From AC-32 sp963746155 (GTDB taxonomy: Bacteria; Actinomycetota; Thermoleophilia; Gaiellales; Gaiellaceae), in contig CAVVAB010000001.1 of NCBI GenBank assembly GCA_963746155.1, positions 186,001 to 250,000 on the forward strand: 64,000 nucleotides of DNA. The letters run 5' to 3'. The translations under genes were made by a program, and so were the position numbers. Positions 52,424 to 60,802 of the stretch are shown in pieces (the first letter of the stretch is position 1; the number at the start of each line of letters is the position of its first letter). Under the pieces are notes generated by a model. The model saw nothing but the letters and a program-made list of their open reading frames with translations. It ran no database searches and had not been told where the DNA came from.

Positions 52424-53476
52424 ATGCTGAAGCGAGTCGTCGCCCTGGCAGTGCTTTCCGGCTTCATCGGGGTCTCGCTCGCCTCCGCCGGCGGATCCTG
52501 CTTCGCCTGGCACGAGACGCCGACCGGAACGACCGCGCACTTCCGCGGGCTCTCCGCGGTCAGCGCCAAGACCGCGTGGGTGAGCGGCTACACCGCCGAC
52601 ACCGGCGTCGTGCTCCGCACCACGAACCGCGGCTCGAGCTGGAAGGACGTCAGCCCGCCCGACTCGGCCGGCCTGCAGTTCCGCGACATCGAGGCCTTCG
52701 ACGCCGACAACGCCGTCCTCATCTCGATCGGCGCGAACCCCGGCGACTTCCGGATGTACCTCACCTCGAACGGTGGGCACACCTGGAAGACGACCTACGT
52801 GAACTCGGATCCCGGCGTGTTCCTGGATTGCATGACCTTCTTCGACCGCAAGCACGGCCTGGTCCTGTCCGACCCGCCTGACGGAGTGCACTTCCGCATC
52901 TTCGGGACCGATGACGGCGGGAAGAGCTGGCACATCACCGGGACGCAGATGCCCGACGCGCTGACCGGCGAGTTCGCCTTTGCGGCCAGCGGCCAGTGCC
53001 TCACGTCGAACGACGGACGCAAGGCGTGGTTCGGCACCGGCGGCGGTGCGGAGGCTCGTGTGTTCCGCTCGGATGATCGCGGCAAGTCGTGGAAGGTCAG
53101 CTCGACGCCGATCGCGAGCGGGCCGGCGGCCGGGATCTTCGGGCTCGCGTTCCGGAGCGATCACAAGGGCATCGCGGTCGGCGGCGACTTCACGCTCCCG
53201 ACCAACTCGCCGAACAACTTCGCGAAAACCCGCGACGGCGGGCGGAACTGGAAGCTGATCGACGACGCGCCGGCCGAGTACCGCTCCGGCGTGACCTGGC
53301 GCGACTGGCACACGGCGATTGCGGTCGGGCTCTCGGGCAGCGACGTGAGCACCGACGCCGGCCGTACATGGCAGGGCTTCGACGACGGCAGCTTCGACAC
53401 GGTCGACTGCGCGAACCCGTGGGCCTGCTGGGCCTCCGGCGAGAACGGCCGCGTCGCGTACCTGACCAGCGGCTAG
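52424..53476 (+). CDS. Secreted Ycf48/BNR-repeat beta-propeller protein
   Basis: 350 residues. A Sec signal peptide (VVALAVLSGFIGVSLASA) precedes repeated propeller blades with Asp-box motifs: TTNRGSSWKDV, TSNGGHTWKTT, TDDGGKSWHIT, SDDRGKSWKVS, TRDGGRNWKLI and STDAGRTWQGF. The Ycf48 family assists photosystem II assembly in cyanobacteria, but related secreted propellers are common in non-photosynthetic bacteria with unknown roles. ATG 52424 has TAGGTT at 52411-52416, 7 nt upstream. Confidence 0.85.
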   Translation: MLKRVVALAVLSGFIGVSLASAGGSCFAWHETPTGTTAHFRGLSAVSAKTAWVSGYTADTGVVLRTTNRGSSWKDVSPPDSAGLQFRDIEAFDADNAVLISIGANPGDFRMYLTSNGGHTWKTTYVNSDPGVFLDCMTFFDRKHGLVLSDPPDGVHFRIFGTDDGGKSWHITGTQMPDALTGEFAFAASGQCLTSNDGRKAWFGTGGGAEARVFRSDDRGKSWKVSSTPIASGPAAGIFGLAFRSDHKGIAVGGDFTLPTNSPNNFAKTRDGGRNWKLIDDAPAEYRSGVTWRDWHTAIAVGLSGSDVSTDAGRTWQGFDDGSFDTVDCANPWACWASGENGRVAYLTSG

Positions 53477-53665
53477 CGGCCAGCCTTTCAATGCTCGGTT
53501 GTCTCCAGAGGGCTGTGTTTGCCTGTCGAAAAGGCGCCCGAATGTCAGGACAGAGCCGACAAGTCTCGTCGGGTATCCCAGCCTTGAAGCTCCTCCGCAA
53601 ATGGAGTAGCGTCGCTCGAAGAGCAATGCAGCCCGCCTGCGGCCGGGCCTCGAGAGTGAGGCGGG

Positions 53666-54766
53666 ATGGCGACGACTGCGCATACGCCGCAGGCATCGAT
53701 CGACCAAGCAGGGAACGGCGACCCGCAGGGCGAGGAGTGGGTTACGGGTCAGGCAGGATCGGGCTCGTTCCCCGAGCTCGTCCGCGCACATTTCAGATGG
53801 GAGCGGGCCGACGGCAGCGATCTTGACGCTGCGGGGGAATATCGCAGGTGCCTGGATCAGTTCGAGACGCGTGAAGGTCCGATCATGCACGCCTACTGGT
53901 CGACGAGACGGCCGTCTGCCGTCGCCCTGACGGTGAAGCCGAGCCACGGGCTCGCCGCATTCTTCAGCGACCACGATGCCCAGATACGCCTGCACCGAGT
54001 CACCGACTGGGTCGTTCGCGAACGCCTGATCGCAGATCTCTTGCACCACTGCGACACGCTTGCGATCAAGGTGTCCGAGGTGCTGCGTGGAACGAGCGAG
54101 CGGATCGCGATGCAGTGGATCTACTCGGTCGAGAGCGATCTACTCGGCTTCATCGAGCGGTCTCGTGGTTCCTCGCTCTCGAAGGACGAGATGAACACCG
54201 TCGCCAGGGCGCAGTCAGCCGAGATCGTCCAGATCGAGAAGTACTACTCCCGCGCCGCAGACAAGGCGGCCAGGATCGTCTACTTCTGGGGGATGATGAT
54301 CGGCGTCCTTGTTGCGGCGCTGCTAATGCTCGCCATTGCCTTTCCGCTCTGGCGAACAGGCTGGTTCGACCAGCCACACACCCGTGCGGCGGAGACGTTC
54401 TTCGTCTCGTACATGGCAGGCGGCGTGGGCGCGGTCGTGAGCGTGCTCATGCGCATGAGCTCGAACAATTTTCGCGTCGACTTCGAGATCGGGAGATTGA
54501 CCGTTCGTCGACTCGGCAGCTTTCGGCCGTTCATCGGTTGCGTGTTCGGCATTGCCCTCTTCTTCCTGGTCAAGAGCGGGATTCCGAACGTGAAGTTGCC
54601 GACCGACACGACCACTGCATTCTTCTTCCTCGGCACGCTCGCCTTTCTCGCGGGTTTCAACGAGCGCTGGGCCAACGTGATGTTCGGCAAGGCCGAACGA
54701 ACCGTCGCTGTAAGCCTCAGCGACACCCCGGCCCAAGTGAGCCTGGACCAGGACGAAGAGAACTGA
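53666..54766 (+). CDS. Four-helix membrane protein with large cytoplasmic N-terminal domain, unknown family
   Basis: 366 residues. Residues 1-200 are soluble and mainly helical (LIADLLHHCDTLAIKVSEVL, WIYSVESDLLGFIERSRG). Four membrane segments follow at about 204-229, 244-263, 286-304 and 316-333, with FVSYMAGGVGAVVSVLMRMS and the closing LAFLAGFNERWANVMFGKAE. I recognise this C-terminal pattern only as a recurring actinobacterial membrane module of unknown function. The gene lies 48 bp before an endolysin-like gene on the same strand. Whether they act together is not known. No Shine-Dalgarno or TANNNT hexamer is evident. Confidence 0.7.
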   Translation: MATTAHTPQASIDQAGNGDPQGEEWVTGQAGSGSFPELVRAHFRWERADGSDLDAAGEYRRCLDQFETREGPIMHAYWSTRRPSAVALTVKPSHGLAAFFSDHDAQIRLHRVTDWVVRERLIADLLHHCDTLAIKVSEVLRGTSERIAMQWIYSVESDLLGFIERSRGSSLSKDEMNTVARAQSAEIVQIEKYYSRAADKAARIVYFWGMMIGVLVAALLMLAIAFPLWRTGWFDQPHTRAAETFFVSYMAGGVGAVVSVLMRMSSNNFRVDFEIGRLTVRRLGSFRPFIGCVFGIALFFLVKSGIPNVKLPTDTTTAFFFLGTLAFLAGFNERWANVMFGKAERTVAVSLSDTPAQVSLDQDEEN

Positions 54767-54813
54767 GCCAACGAGACCAGGCAAATCGCCAGCGGGACAC
54801 GAGGAGGAAGTTC

Positions 54814-55548
54814 ATGAAGAGAACGCTCGCGCTCACCACGCCACACATGACCGGGGACGACGTCAAGTACGCGCAGAACCTGCTCAAGACTGCGGGGTAT
54901 TACAAGGGAGAGAGCGGGGGTGAGTTTGGGCCGCTGACCGCACAGGCCTGCTTTCGCGCAAAGTACTGGCTCGGCTATGCCACGCCCGACCAGAGCTTCG
55001 GTTCGGCCCTCGAGAAGCACCTTCTGGGGAAGACCGAGCCAACCTCCGTTGCGAAGAAGCGAATCGCTCAACGGACGAAGCAGAAACAGGCGACACCGCT
55101 AGGCGAGAAGGCGCTCACCCAGATGGAGAAGTTCGTCGGCCTCGCCGAGCAGCCCCTCGGATCGAACCACGTTCCGGAGATCAACGGCTGGTGGGGTCAT
55201 GGCGACGCCGCCTGGTGCGCCCGAACCGTCTCGAAGGCGTACATCCTCGCCGGCTCGAAGGCATTCAGCCGCGGTCACAACTACGAGTACGTTCCAACGC
55301 TCGTCGCGAACGCGCGCGCGGGAAGCAACGGCCTGACCGTGACGCTCGACCCGCAGCCCGGCGATCTCGTCTGCTACGACTGGGACGGATCCAACTTCGC
55401 GACCGACAAGAACCACATCGGCATGTTCAAGTCGGGCACGAAGGCGAGCTTCAAGACGATCGAGGGGAACATCGACTCGCGCTGCAACTACCAGAACCGC
55501 ACGTCAAGTTCAGCGCCGCACGTTGTCTTCGTCCATGTAGGGAAATAG
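54814..55548 (+). CDS. Peptidoglycan-binding/CHAP-domain hydrolase (endolysin-like)
   Basis: 244 residues. Residues ~8-72 are a PG_binding_1 type domain (DDVKYAQNLLKTAGYYKG, FGPLTAQACFRAKYWLG). After a Lys-rich linker, residues ~100-244 form a CHAP/NlpC-like amidase: Cys135 in DAAWCARTVSKAYILAG, QPGDLVCYDW and His201 in KNHIGMFKSG form the catalytic pair. It cuts peptidoglycan. There is no signal peptide, as in phage endolysins, so release needs a holin, lysis or a special export route. A strong Shine-Dalgarno (GAGGAGG) precedes ATG 54814. The upstream membrane protein gene is the likely operon partner. Confidence 0.82.
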   Translation: MKRTLALTTPHMTGDDVKYAQNLLKTAGYYKGESGGEFGPLTAQACFRAKYWLGYATPDQSFGSALEKHLLGKTEPTSVAKKRIAQRTKQKQATPLGEKALTQMEKFVGLAEQPLGSNHVPEINGWWGHGDAAWCARTVSKAYILAGSKAFSRGHNYEYVPTLVANARAGSNGLTVTLDPQPGDLVCYDWDGSNFATDKNHIGMFKSGTKASFKTIEGNIDSRCNYQNRTSSSAPHVVFVHVGK

Positions 55549-55555
55549 CCCAGCG

Positions 55556-56527
55556 CTAGACGACCTGGGCCAGCTCTCCAAGCACGTCGCGCATCACCAC
55601 GGCCTGGTTGTTCTCGAAGCGGAAGTCGAACTCGGCGAAGCCCGAAACGCCGGCCGCGGCGCGGGCGTTGAGGTACGCCTGGCGCCAGACGTTCACCTCC
55701 TCGCGGGGCCAGCCGTGCACGTTTCCGCGCAGGCCTGCGGCGCGCCGGTAGCCGGGCGTCAGGCCGGAGACGTACTTCCGGGCGAGTGCGCGGCGAACAG
55801 GCCCACCGGCCTCCAGCCCGCGCTGGCCCACGGCGGCTGCTCTGGCCGCCGCTCCCGGATCTCCGGCGAACTCCGGGTACTCCTCGCCGACGAGCCCGAG
55901 CGCAGCTCGGTTCAGGATCCGCCAGAACGCGGTCAGCTCCGGCGTCAACCGCGCACGGGCAAGCGTGAGCGCCGAGTGTGCCCACCACACGAAGCCCTGC
56001 TGGGCCTTGTCGCCGAGGGCGGGCCGCCCGAAGGCGAGCCCTCGCAGCACCCCACGCGTCAGGTCGCGGTACTCCCGGCCGAGCGGCCCCGCAGCCTCGG
56101 CCTGAATCTCGTCGAGCTGCCAGGACGAAAGCTGCACACCCGCTTGGGCGGCAGCGCGCAACTCGTCTCGGAAGCGCCTTCCGAGCTCGATTCCCCAGTT
56201 CAACCGCGTGGCGGGCGGAAGGCGAAGCAGCTCCGGGAGCTCGGGCAGCGGGCCCGCTAGCCGCCCCGAGCTGGGCGAGGCGTCGAGGAGCTTCTTCTCG
56301 TTCGCGCTCGAGAGCCGCCGGCGCTCCCAGTACCAGCCGGGCGCGAGGTGGAACATGGGCGCGTAGCGGCAGCCGGCCGCGGCGATGCGCGAGCCCAGCG
56401 TGGCGCCGACGCCGTAGCTGCCGACGTAGACGTTCGTCTTCCCCGGTAGCCCCGCGCGCCGCGCTTCTGCGAGGAGCCGGGGCAGCTCTTCGCGGTCGAA
56501 GTAGGCGAGGACGACAGTTCGCGGCAC
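55556..56527 (-). CDS. Uncharacterised 323-residue protein
   Basis: It begins VVLAYFDREELPRLLAEARR and NVYVGSYGVGATLGSRIAAA, then FHLAPGWYWERRRLSSANEK and many Trp/Arg-rich helices. It may be a barrel-like or glycoside-hydrolase-like protein, with acidic residues in SSWQLDEIQAEAAG. I recognise no family. GTG 56527 has TAATCT at 56539-56534, 6 nt upstream, a leaderless layout. The 3' end is 7 bp from the endolysin-like gene, convergent. Confidence 0.65.
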   Translation of the reverse strand: MPRTVVLAYFDREELPRLLAEARRAGLPGKTNVYVGSYGVGATLGSRIAAAGCRYAPMFHLAPGWYWERRRLSSANEKKLLDASPSSGRLAGPLPELPELLRLPPATRLNWGIELGRRFRDELRAAAQAGVQLSSWQLDEIQAEAAGPLGREYRDLTRGVLRGLAFGRPALGDKAQQGFVWWAHSALTLARARLTPELTAFWRILNRAALGLVGEEYPEFAGDPGAAARAAAVGQRGLEAGGPVRRALARKYVSGLTPGYRRAAGLRGNVHGWPREEVNVWRQAYLNARAAAGVSGFAEFDFRFENNQAVVMRDVLGELAQVV

Positions 56528-56554
56528 CGCCGCAGATTAGGCGACCGCGTCTCT

Positions 56555-56938
56555 TTAGCGCCCGATGAGCTCGATCCGGTACCCGTCCGGGTCCTGGACG
56601 AAGCAGATGAACGAGCCGCCCTCGCTCACCTGATAGGGCGGGCGCTCGGGCTCGATGCCCTGGCCGGCGAGCTCGGCGAGCGTCGCGTCGAGATCGTCGA
56701 CGCCGACGGCGATATGGCCGTAGGCCGTGCCGAGCTCGTAGCTGCGGCCGTCGTGGTTGTAGGTCAGCTCGAGGACGTTCTCCTGGTCGCCGATCGAGAA
56801 AAAGTAGTTCGTCGCCTCGGTCTGGCCGTCGCGGACGATGTCCATCTCGCGCGAGAACGTGAAGCCGAGCGCCTCGTAGAACGCGCGGCTCTTCGGCGGG
56901 TCGGTGACGCGGACCATCGTGTGGAGGTAGCGGGTCAT
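56555..56938 (-). CDS. gloA: Glyoxalase I-like lactoylglutathione lyase
   Basis: A 127-residue VOC protein of the GloA group: YLHTMVRVTDPPKSRAFYEA (first metal His), ENVLELTYNHDG (Glu), YGHIAVGVDDLDA (His) and DPDGYRIELIGR (Glu): the full H-E-H-E metal set and the length of bacterial Ni-type glyoxalase I. It converts hemithioacetals of methylglyoxal; actinobacteria may use mycothiol instead of glutathione. The ATG has TAGGAT 6 nt upstream (56950-56945). A 63-bp copy of its first 21 codons occurs at 59018-59080. Confidence 0.9.
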   Translation of the reverse strand: MTRYLHTMVRVTDPPKSRAFYEALGFTFSREMDIVRDGQTEATNYFFSIGDQENVLELTYNHDGRSYELGTAYGHIAVGVDDLDATLAELAGQGIEPERPPYQVSEGGSFICFVQDPDGYRIELIGR

Positions 56939-57001
56939 TGGCCGATCCTACTTCGCAGGGCGTTCTCTTCGGCCGAGGAGCTAGGAGCCGTCGATGCCGC
57001 C

Positions 57002-57036
57002 TATGCTTGTTTGAGCCGAGCGTTCGTTTGCTCGGC
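57002..57036 (+). promoter_or_regulatory. -10 element and hairpin before prpE
   Basis: TATGCT at 57002-57007 is a good -10. GCCGAGC (57015-57021), loop GTTCGTTT, GCTCGGC (57030-57036) forms a perfect 7-bp inverted repeat at the predicted transcript start. It could be an operator or a 5' mRNA hairpin. GAGGAAGGAGG then precedes the ATG. Confidence 0.45.
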
Positions 57037-57057
57037 AGGAGAGGAAGGAGGCCCTCC

Positions 57058-58974
57058 ATGGGCCGATTTGCCGATGTGTACCGGCGCTCGCTGGATCAGG
57101 CGGAGGAGTTCTGGGCCGAGGCCGCTGCCGAGATCGACTGGATCGAGCCGTGGGATCGGGTGTTCGACGACTCTCGGGCGCCGATGTTCCGCTGGTTCAC
57201 CGGAGGTCGCATCAACACCTGCTACAACGCTCTCGACCGGCACGTCGAGCGTGGGCGAGGCGAGCAGCCGGCCCTGATCTACGACTCTCCGGTGACGGAG
57301 ACGGTCGGAGTCCTCACCTACCGCGAGCTGCGCGACGCGGTTGCGACCTTCGCGGGCGCGCTGTCGGCGCAGGGAGTGGAGCGCGGCGACCGGGTCGTCG
57401 TCTATATGCCGATGGTGCCCGAGGCGGTGATCGCGATGCTCGCGTGTGCCCGGATCGGGGCGGTGCACTCGGTGGTCTTCGGAGGCTTCGCGGCCAACGA
57501 GCTGGCGAGCCGGATCGATGACGCGAAGCCGAAGGTCGTCGTCTCGGCCTCCTGCGGCATCGAGCCGGGGCGCGTGATCGCATACAAACCGCTGCTGGAC
57601 GCGGCGGTCGAGATGGCCGAGGCGAAGCCCGAGCGCTGCATCATCCTTCAGCGCCCGACCCTCGAGGCCGAGCTCGATGCCGATCGTGACCTCGACTGGG
57701 AGGAAGCGGTCTCTGCGGCCGAGCCCGCCGCCTGTGTCCCGGTCGAGGCCACCGACCCGCTCTACATCCTCTACACCTCGGGGACGACGGGCCAGCCGAA
57801 GGGGATCGTGCGCGACAACGGTGGACATGCCGTCGCGCTCGAATGGACGATGAAGCACATCTATGACGTCGAGCCCGGCGAGGTCTACTGGGCGGCCTCC
57901 GACGTCGGCTGGGTGGTCGGCCACTCCTACATCGTCTACGCGCCGCTCTTCCACGGCTGCACGACCGTCCTCTACGAGGGCAAGCCGGTAGGCACCCCGG
58001 ACGCGGGCGCGTTCTGGCGGGTGATCGCGCAGCACGGGGTTTCCACGCTCTTCACGGCGCCGACCGCCTTCCGGGCCATACGTCAACAGGATCCCGAGGG
58101 CAGCCAGATCGGTCGCTACGACCTCGCCGGCTTTCGCGCGCTCTTCCTGGCGGGGGAGCGCTGCGACCCGGAGACGCTTCGCTGGGCCGAGAAGATGCTA
58201 CGCGTGCCGGTGATCGACCACTGGTGGCAGACAGAGACCGGCTGGGCGATCGCCGCGAATTGTCTCGGCATCGAGCGCCTGCCCGTCGTGCCGGGATCGC
58301 CGACCCGGGCCGTGCCGGGCTGGGACATCCGGGTACTGGATCCGGGCGGTAAGGAGGCGCCGCCCGGGCAGGTGGGGGCGCTTGTCGTCAAGCTGCCGAT
58401 GCCGCCCGGCTCGTCCCCGACGCTTTGGAACGCGGACGAGCGTTTCCGCGAGACGTACCTCTCGGCCTTCCCCGGCTACTACCAGACCGCCGACGCCGGA
58501 TACATCGACGAGGACGGCTATGTCTTCGTCATGGCGCGCACCGACGACATCATCAACGTGGCGGGCCACCGGCTCTCGACCGGCGCGATGGAGGAGGTGT
58601 TGGCCTCACATCCAGATGTGGCCGAGTGTGCGGTGATCGGTGTGTCAGATGAGCTCAAGGGGCAGGTGCCGGTTGGCTTCCTCGTCCTCAAGGCAGGAGT
58701 CGAGCGCTCAAACGACGAGATCGTCGCCGAGGTCGCCCAGATGGTGCGCGACGAGATTGGGCCTGTGGCCGCGTTCAAGACTGCGGCCGTTGTCGAGCGT
58801 CTGCCGAAGACGAGGTCCGGCAAGATCCTGCGCGGCACGATGCGTCGGATCGCCGATGGCGAGGAGTACTCGGTCCCCGCCACCATCGATGACCCTGCGA
58901 TCCTCGAAGAGATCACCGGAACCTTGCAGGTGCTCGGCTACGGTCGCTCGAACGTCGTCACGATGAACAGGTGA
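57058..58974 (+). CDS. prpE: Propionyl-CoA/acetyl-CoA synthetase (PrpE-like)
   Basis: 638 residues of the acyl-CoA synthetase family. It has ILYTSGTTGQPKGIVRDNGG (P-loop), DHWWQTETGWAIAAN (A5), and C-terminal KTRSGKILRGTMRRIADGE with catalytic Lys589. CYNALDRHVERGRGEQPALI and YDSPVTETVG match PrpE more than Acs. It activates propionate or acetate as acyl-AMP, then acyl-CoA. ATG 57058 has a strong ribosome-binding site. The gene is flanked by the intact gloA start and a duplicated gloA fragment, which suggests it was inserted or moved here. Confidence 0.9.
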   Translation: MGRFADVYRRSLDQAEEFWAEAAAEIDWIEPWDRVFDDSRAPMFRWFTGGRINTCYNALDRHVERGRGEQPALIYDSPVTETVGVLTYRELRDAVATFAGALSAQGVERGDRVVVYMPMVPEAVIAMLACARIGAVHSVVFGGFAANELASRIDDAKPKVVVSASCGIEPGRVIAYKPLLDAAVEMAEAKPERCIILQRPTLEAELDADRDLDWEEAVSAAEPAACVPVEATDPLYILYTSGTTGQPKGIVRDNGGHAVALEWTMKHIYDVEPGEVYWAASDVGWVVGHSYIVYAPLFHGCTTVLYEGKPVGTPDAGAFWRVIAQHGVSTLFTAPTAFRAIRQQDPEGSQIGRYDLAGFRALFLAGERCDPETLRWAEKMLRVPVIDHWWQTETGWAIAANCLGIERLPVVPGSPTRAVPGWDIRVLDPGGKEAPPGQVGALVVKLPMPPGSSPTLWNADERFRETYLSAFPGYYQTADAGYIDEDGYVFVMARTDDIINVAGHRLSTGAMEEVLASHPDVAECAVIGVSDELKGQVPVGFLVLKAGVERSNDEIVAEVAQMVRDEIGPVAAFKTAAVVERLPKTRSGKILRGTMRRIADGEEYSVPATIDDPAILEEITGTLQVLGYGRSNVVTMNR

Positions 58975-59017
58975 GAGCGAGCGAAGTCTCGAGCCGTAGA
59001 GCCGTACTCGCACCTCA

Positions 59018-59080
59018 GTAGAACGCGCGGCTCTTCGGCGGGTCGGTGACCCGGACCATCGTGTGGAGGTAACGCGTCAT
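59018..59080 (-). repeat. Duplicated gloA 5' fragment (remnant)
   Basis: This 63-bp segment matches 56876-56938 with three mismatches (about 95% identity). It starts with ATG at 59080 and encodes TRYLHTMVRVTDPPKSRAFY before a TGA stop, i.e. gloA codons 1-21. Homology ends at the ATG on one side and just after codon 21 on the other. It is a truncated copy on the far side of prpE, 14 bp after the flippase-like gene. Confidence 0.85.
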
Positions 59081-59094
59081 GGCGGCATCCCAGG

Positions 59095-60129
59095 TCAGAC
59101 GAGGTCGACGAGCACGGTCGCCCCGAAGGCGCCGATCAGCGCGACGGAAGTTGCGAAGCCGACGGCCAGCGTCGTCCTGCGCCGCACCCTGGGCGAAGAG
59201 AACGGCGCCAGGAAGAGCGCGCTCGCCAGCCCGAAGACGATCCCGACCACGGTCTCGACTGCGTGGAACGCGATTCCCGCAGTGAGGGCCGTGGTCAGGT
59301 CGACCCCGTTCGCGTACAGGGCCATCGCGACCGCACCGCTCGCAAAGCCGACGTTGCCGGGCGTCAAGGGCATCATCCCGCTCAGGTCGAGGGCCGGGAC
59401 GACGAGGATCGCCGCCACCAGCGGAGAGGGCACGCCCAGCGCAGCGGCGATCGAGGCGGCGGCTCCGAGCCGCGCCAGCGTCGCCAGGCCGATCCACGCG
59501 AGAATGCACGCGCCGCGCCTCGGCTCTCGCCCCAGCACGCGGAACGCGTCGAGGGCGTGCGCGACGCGCGTATGGGCGGGGCGGTTGCGCGTCATCAGAG
59601 CGCCGAGCACGACGAGCGCCGCCACGGCGAACAGGACGGCGACGGGCCAGAGCGGCAGCGCGCCGGCGATCGAGCCTGCGACGATCAGCACCGCGAGGAC
59701 GAGCGCTCGCGCCGCGCCGACGACCACGAAGGAGCCTCCGGCCTGCCAGAGCCGCTCGTCGCTGTCGAGCGCCCTGGAGAAGAGGGCCAGGCGCGCGGCG
59801 TCGCCGATACGGGCCGGCGCGAACGAGTTGATCAGCGAGCCGATCCCGTAGCGGGCACCTGCGTCGAGCCGGTCGATATGTCCGCCGACGAGGCCGATCG
59901 CGGAGCGCCACGCGCTCGCAGACCCGACCAGCGACGCGAGGAAGCACACACCGGCGAGCCAGAGCCAGCCAGGACGCGCGCTCGAGAGACCGTCGAGAGC
60001 CCGCCGCACCTCCGGCCCGAGCAGCCCAGGTACGAACGCGACCGCAAGGAGCGCGACGGTCAGCGCGGACGCTGCAAGGAGATGACGATGCCGGTTCTTC
60101 ATGTGACGACTTGGACGTTGTGGAGTCAC
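59095..60129 (-). CDS. Flippase-like/LPG synthase transmembrane domain protein (UPF0104)
   Basis: A membrane protein of ~335-344 residues with 8-9 hydrophobic segments. The pattern GSLINSFAPARIGDAARLAL, then PALDLSGMMPLTPGNVGFAS and GIAFHAVETVVGIVFGL is that of the lysylphosphatidylglycerol-synthase N-terminal / UPF0104 family. These proteins flip or modify lipids; no soluble synthetase domain is attached here. The start is GTG 60129 or ATG 60102; neither has a clear ribosome-binding site. Confidence 0.85.
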   Translation of the reverse strand: MTPQRPSRHMKNRHRHLLAASALTVALLAVAFVPGLLGPEVRRALDGLSSARPGWLWLAGVCFLASLVGSASAWRSAIGLVGGHIDRLDAGARYGIGSLINSFAPARIGDAARLALFSRALDSDERLWQAGGSFVVVGAARALVLAVLIVAGSIAGALPLWPVAVLFAVAALVVLGALMTRNRPAHTRVAHALDAFRVLGREPRRGACILAWIGLATLARLGAAASIAAALGVPSPLVAAILVVPALDLSGMMPLTPGNVGFASGAVAMALYANGVDLTTALTAGIAFHAVETVVGIVFGLASALFLAPFSSPRVRRRTTLAVGFATSVALIGAFGATVLVDLV

Positions 60130-60183
60130 GCTTGTTGCGAGGTACCCGTCCTACCTCGGCACCCCGAACCTGACGCGTGACCC

Positions 60184-60666
60184 CTAACTGGTGTTCAGGC
60201 GACGCCGGCGTCTCAGCACGTGGACGAGGTACGCGACGATCGCGACGTTCACGATGAGCCCGCCCGCCTTCCAGACGCTCGGCCGGTGGACGAGCTCGTA
60301 CACCTCGACCGGGATCAGAAGCGAGGTCGCGATCACGGTCAGATACTCCGCCCACAGCTGGTCGAGCCAGAGCCCCGTCCCTTCCACCAGCTCGAGGACG
60401 CCGTAGCCGAGCGCTCCAAGCGCGAGCACCCGCACCTGCGAGGCATGCAGATGGTGGAGGTAGTCGACGATGCGGTGGAGGAACGGCCGCCTGGGGTCGA
60501 GCTCGATCGCCCGGATCACGCGCTCGGACAGCCGACCGAAATCGCTGGTCAGATGGAACAGCAGATAGATCCCTGCGGCGAATAGCAGGATGCCGCGAAC
60601 GATTCGCTCGACTGCGATCAGCCGAAGGATGCGTCGGCTGCGCGGTGCGGCCGCGGCTTCGGTCAT
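60184..60666 (-). CDS. DUF2127-type membrane protein
   Basis: 160 residues with four hydrophobic segments (IVRGILLFAAGIYLLFHL, VRVLALGALGYGVLELVEG, YLTVIATSLLIPVEVYELV, AGGLIVNVAIVAYLVHVL), which is the DUF2127 layout. Function unknown. ATG 60666 was chosen because the upstream extension is low-complexity and overlaps the promoter area of the kinase gene. Confidence 0.8.
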   Translation of the reverse strand: MTEAAAAPRSRRILRLIAVERIVRGILLFAAGIYLLFHLTSDFGRLSERVIRAIELDPRRPFLHRIVDYLHHLHASQVRVLALGALGYGVLELVEGTGLWLDQLWAEYLTVIATSLLIPVEVYELVHRPSVWKAGGLIVNVAIVAYLVHVLRRRRRLNTS

Positions 60667-60802
60667 TCCCGCCACTATCGCCGAGGGCAATGCGCTTCGC
60701 CCGTGCTGACCAACGTCGTGGCCGCCGCGGAGCTCGCGGGCACCGCGTTGGGGATCGACCCACCACACGCGTGAGCTGAGCCAGCGCTACCCTCGGCACC
60801 CC

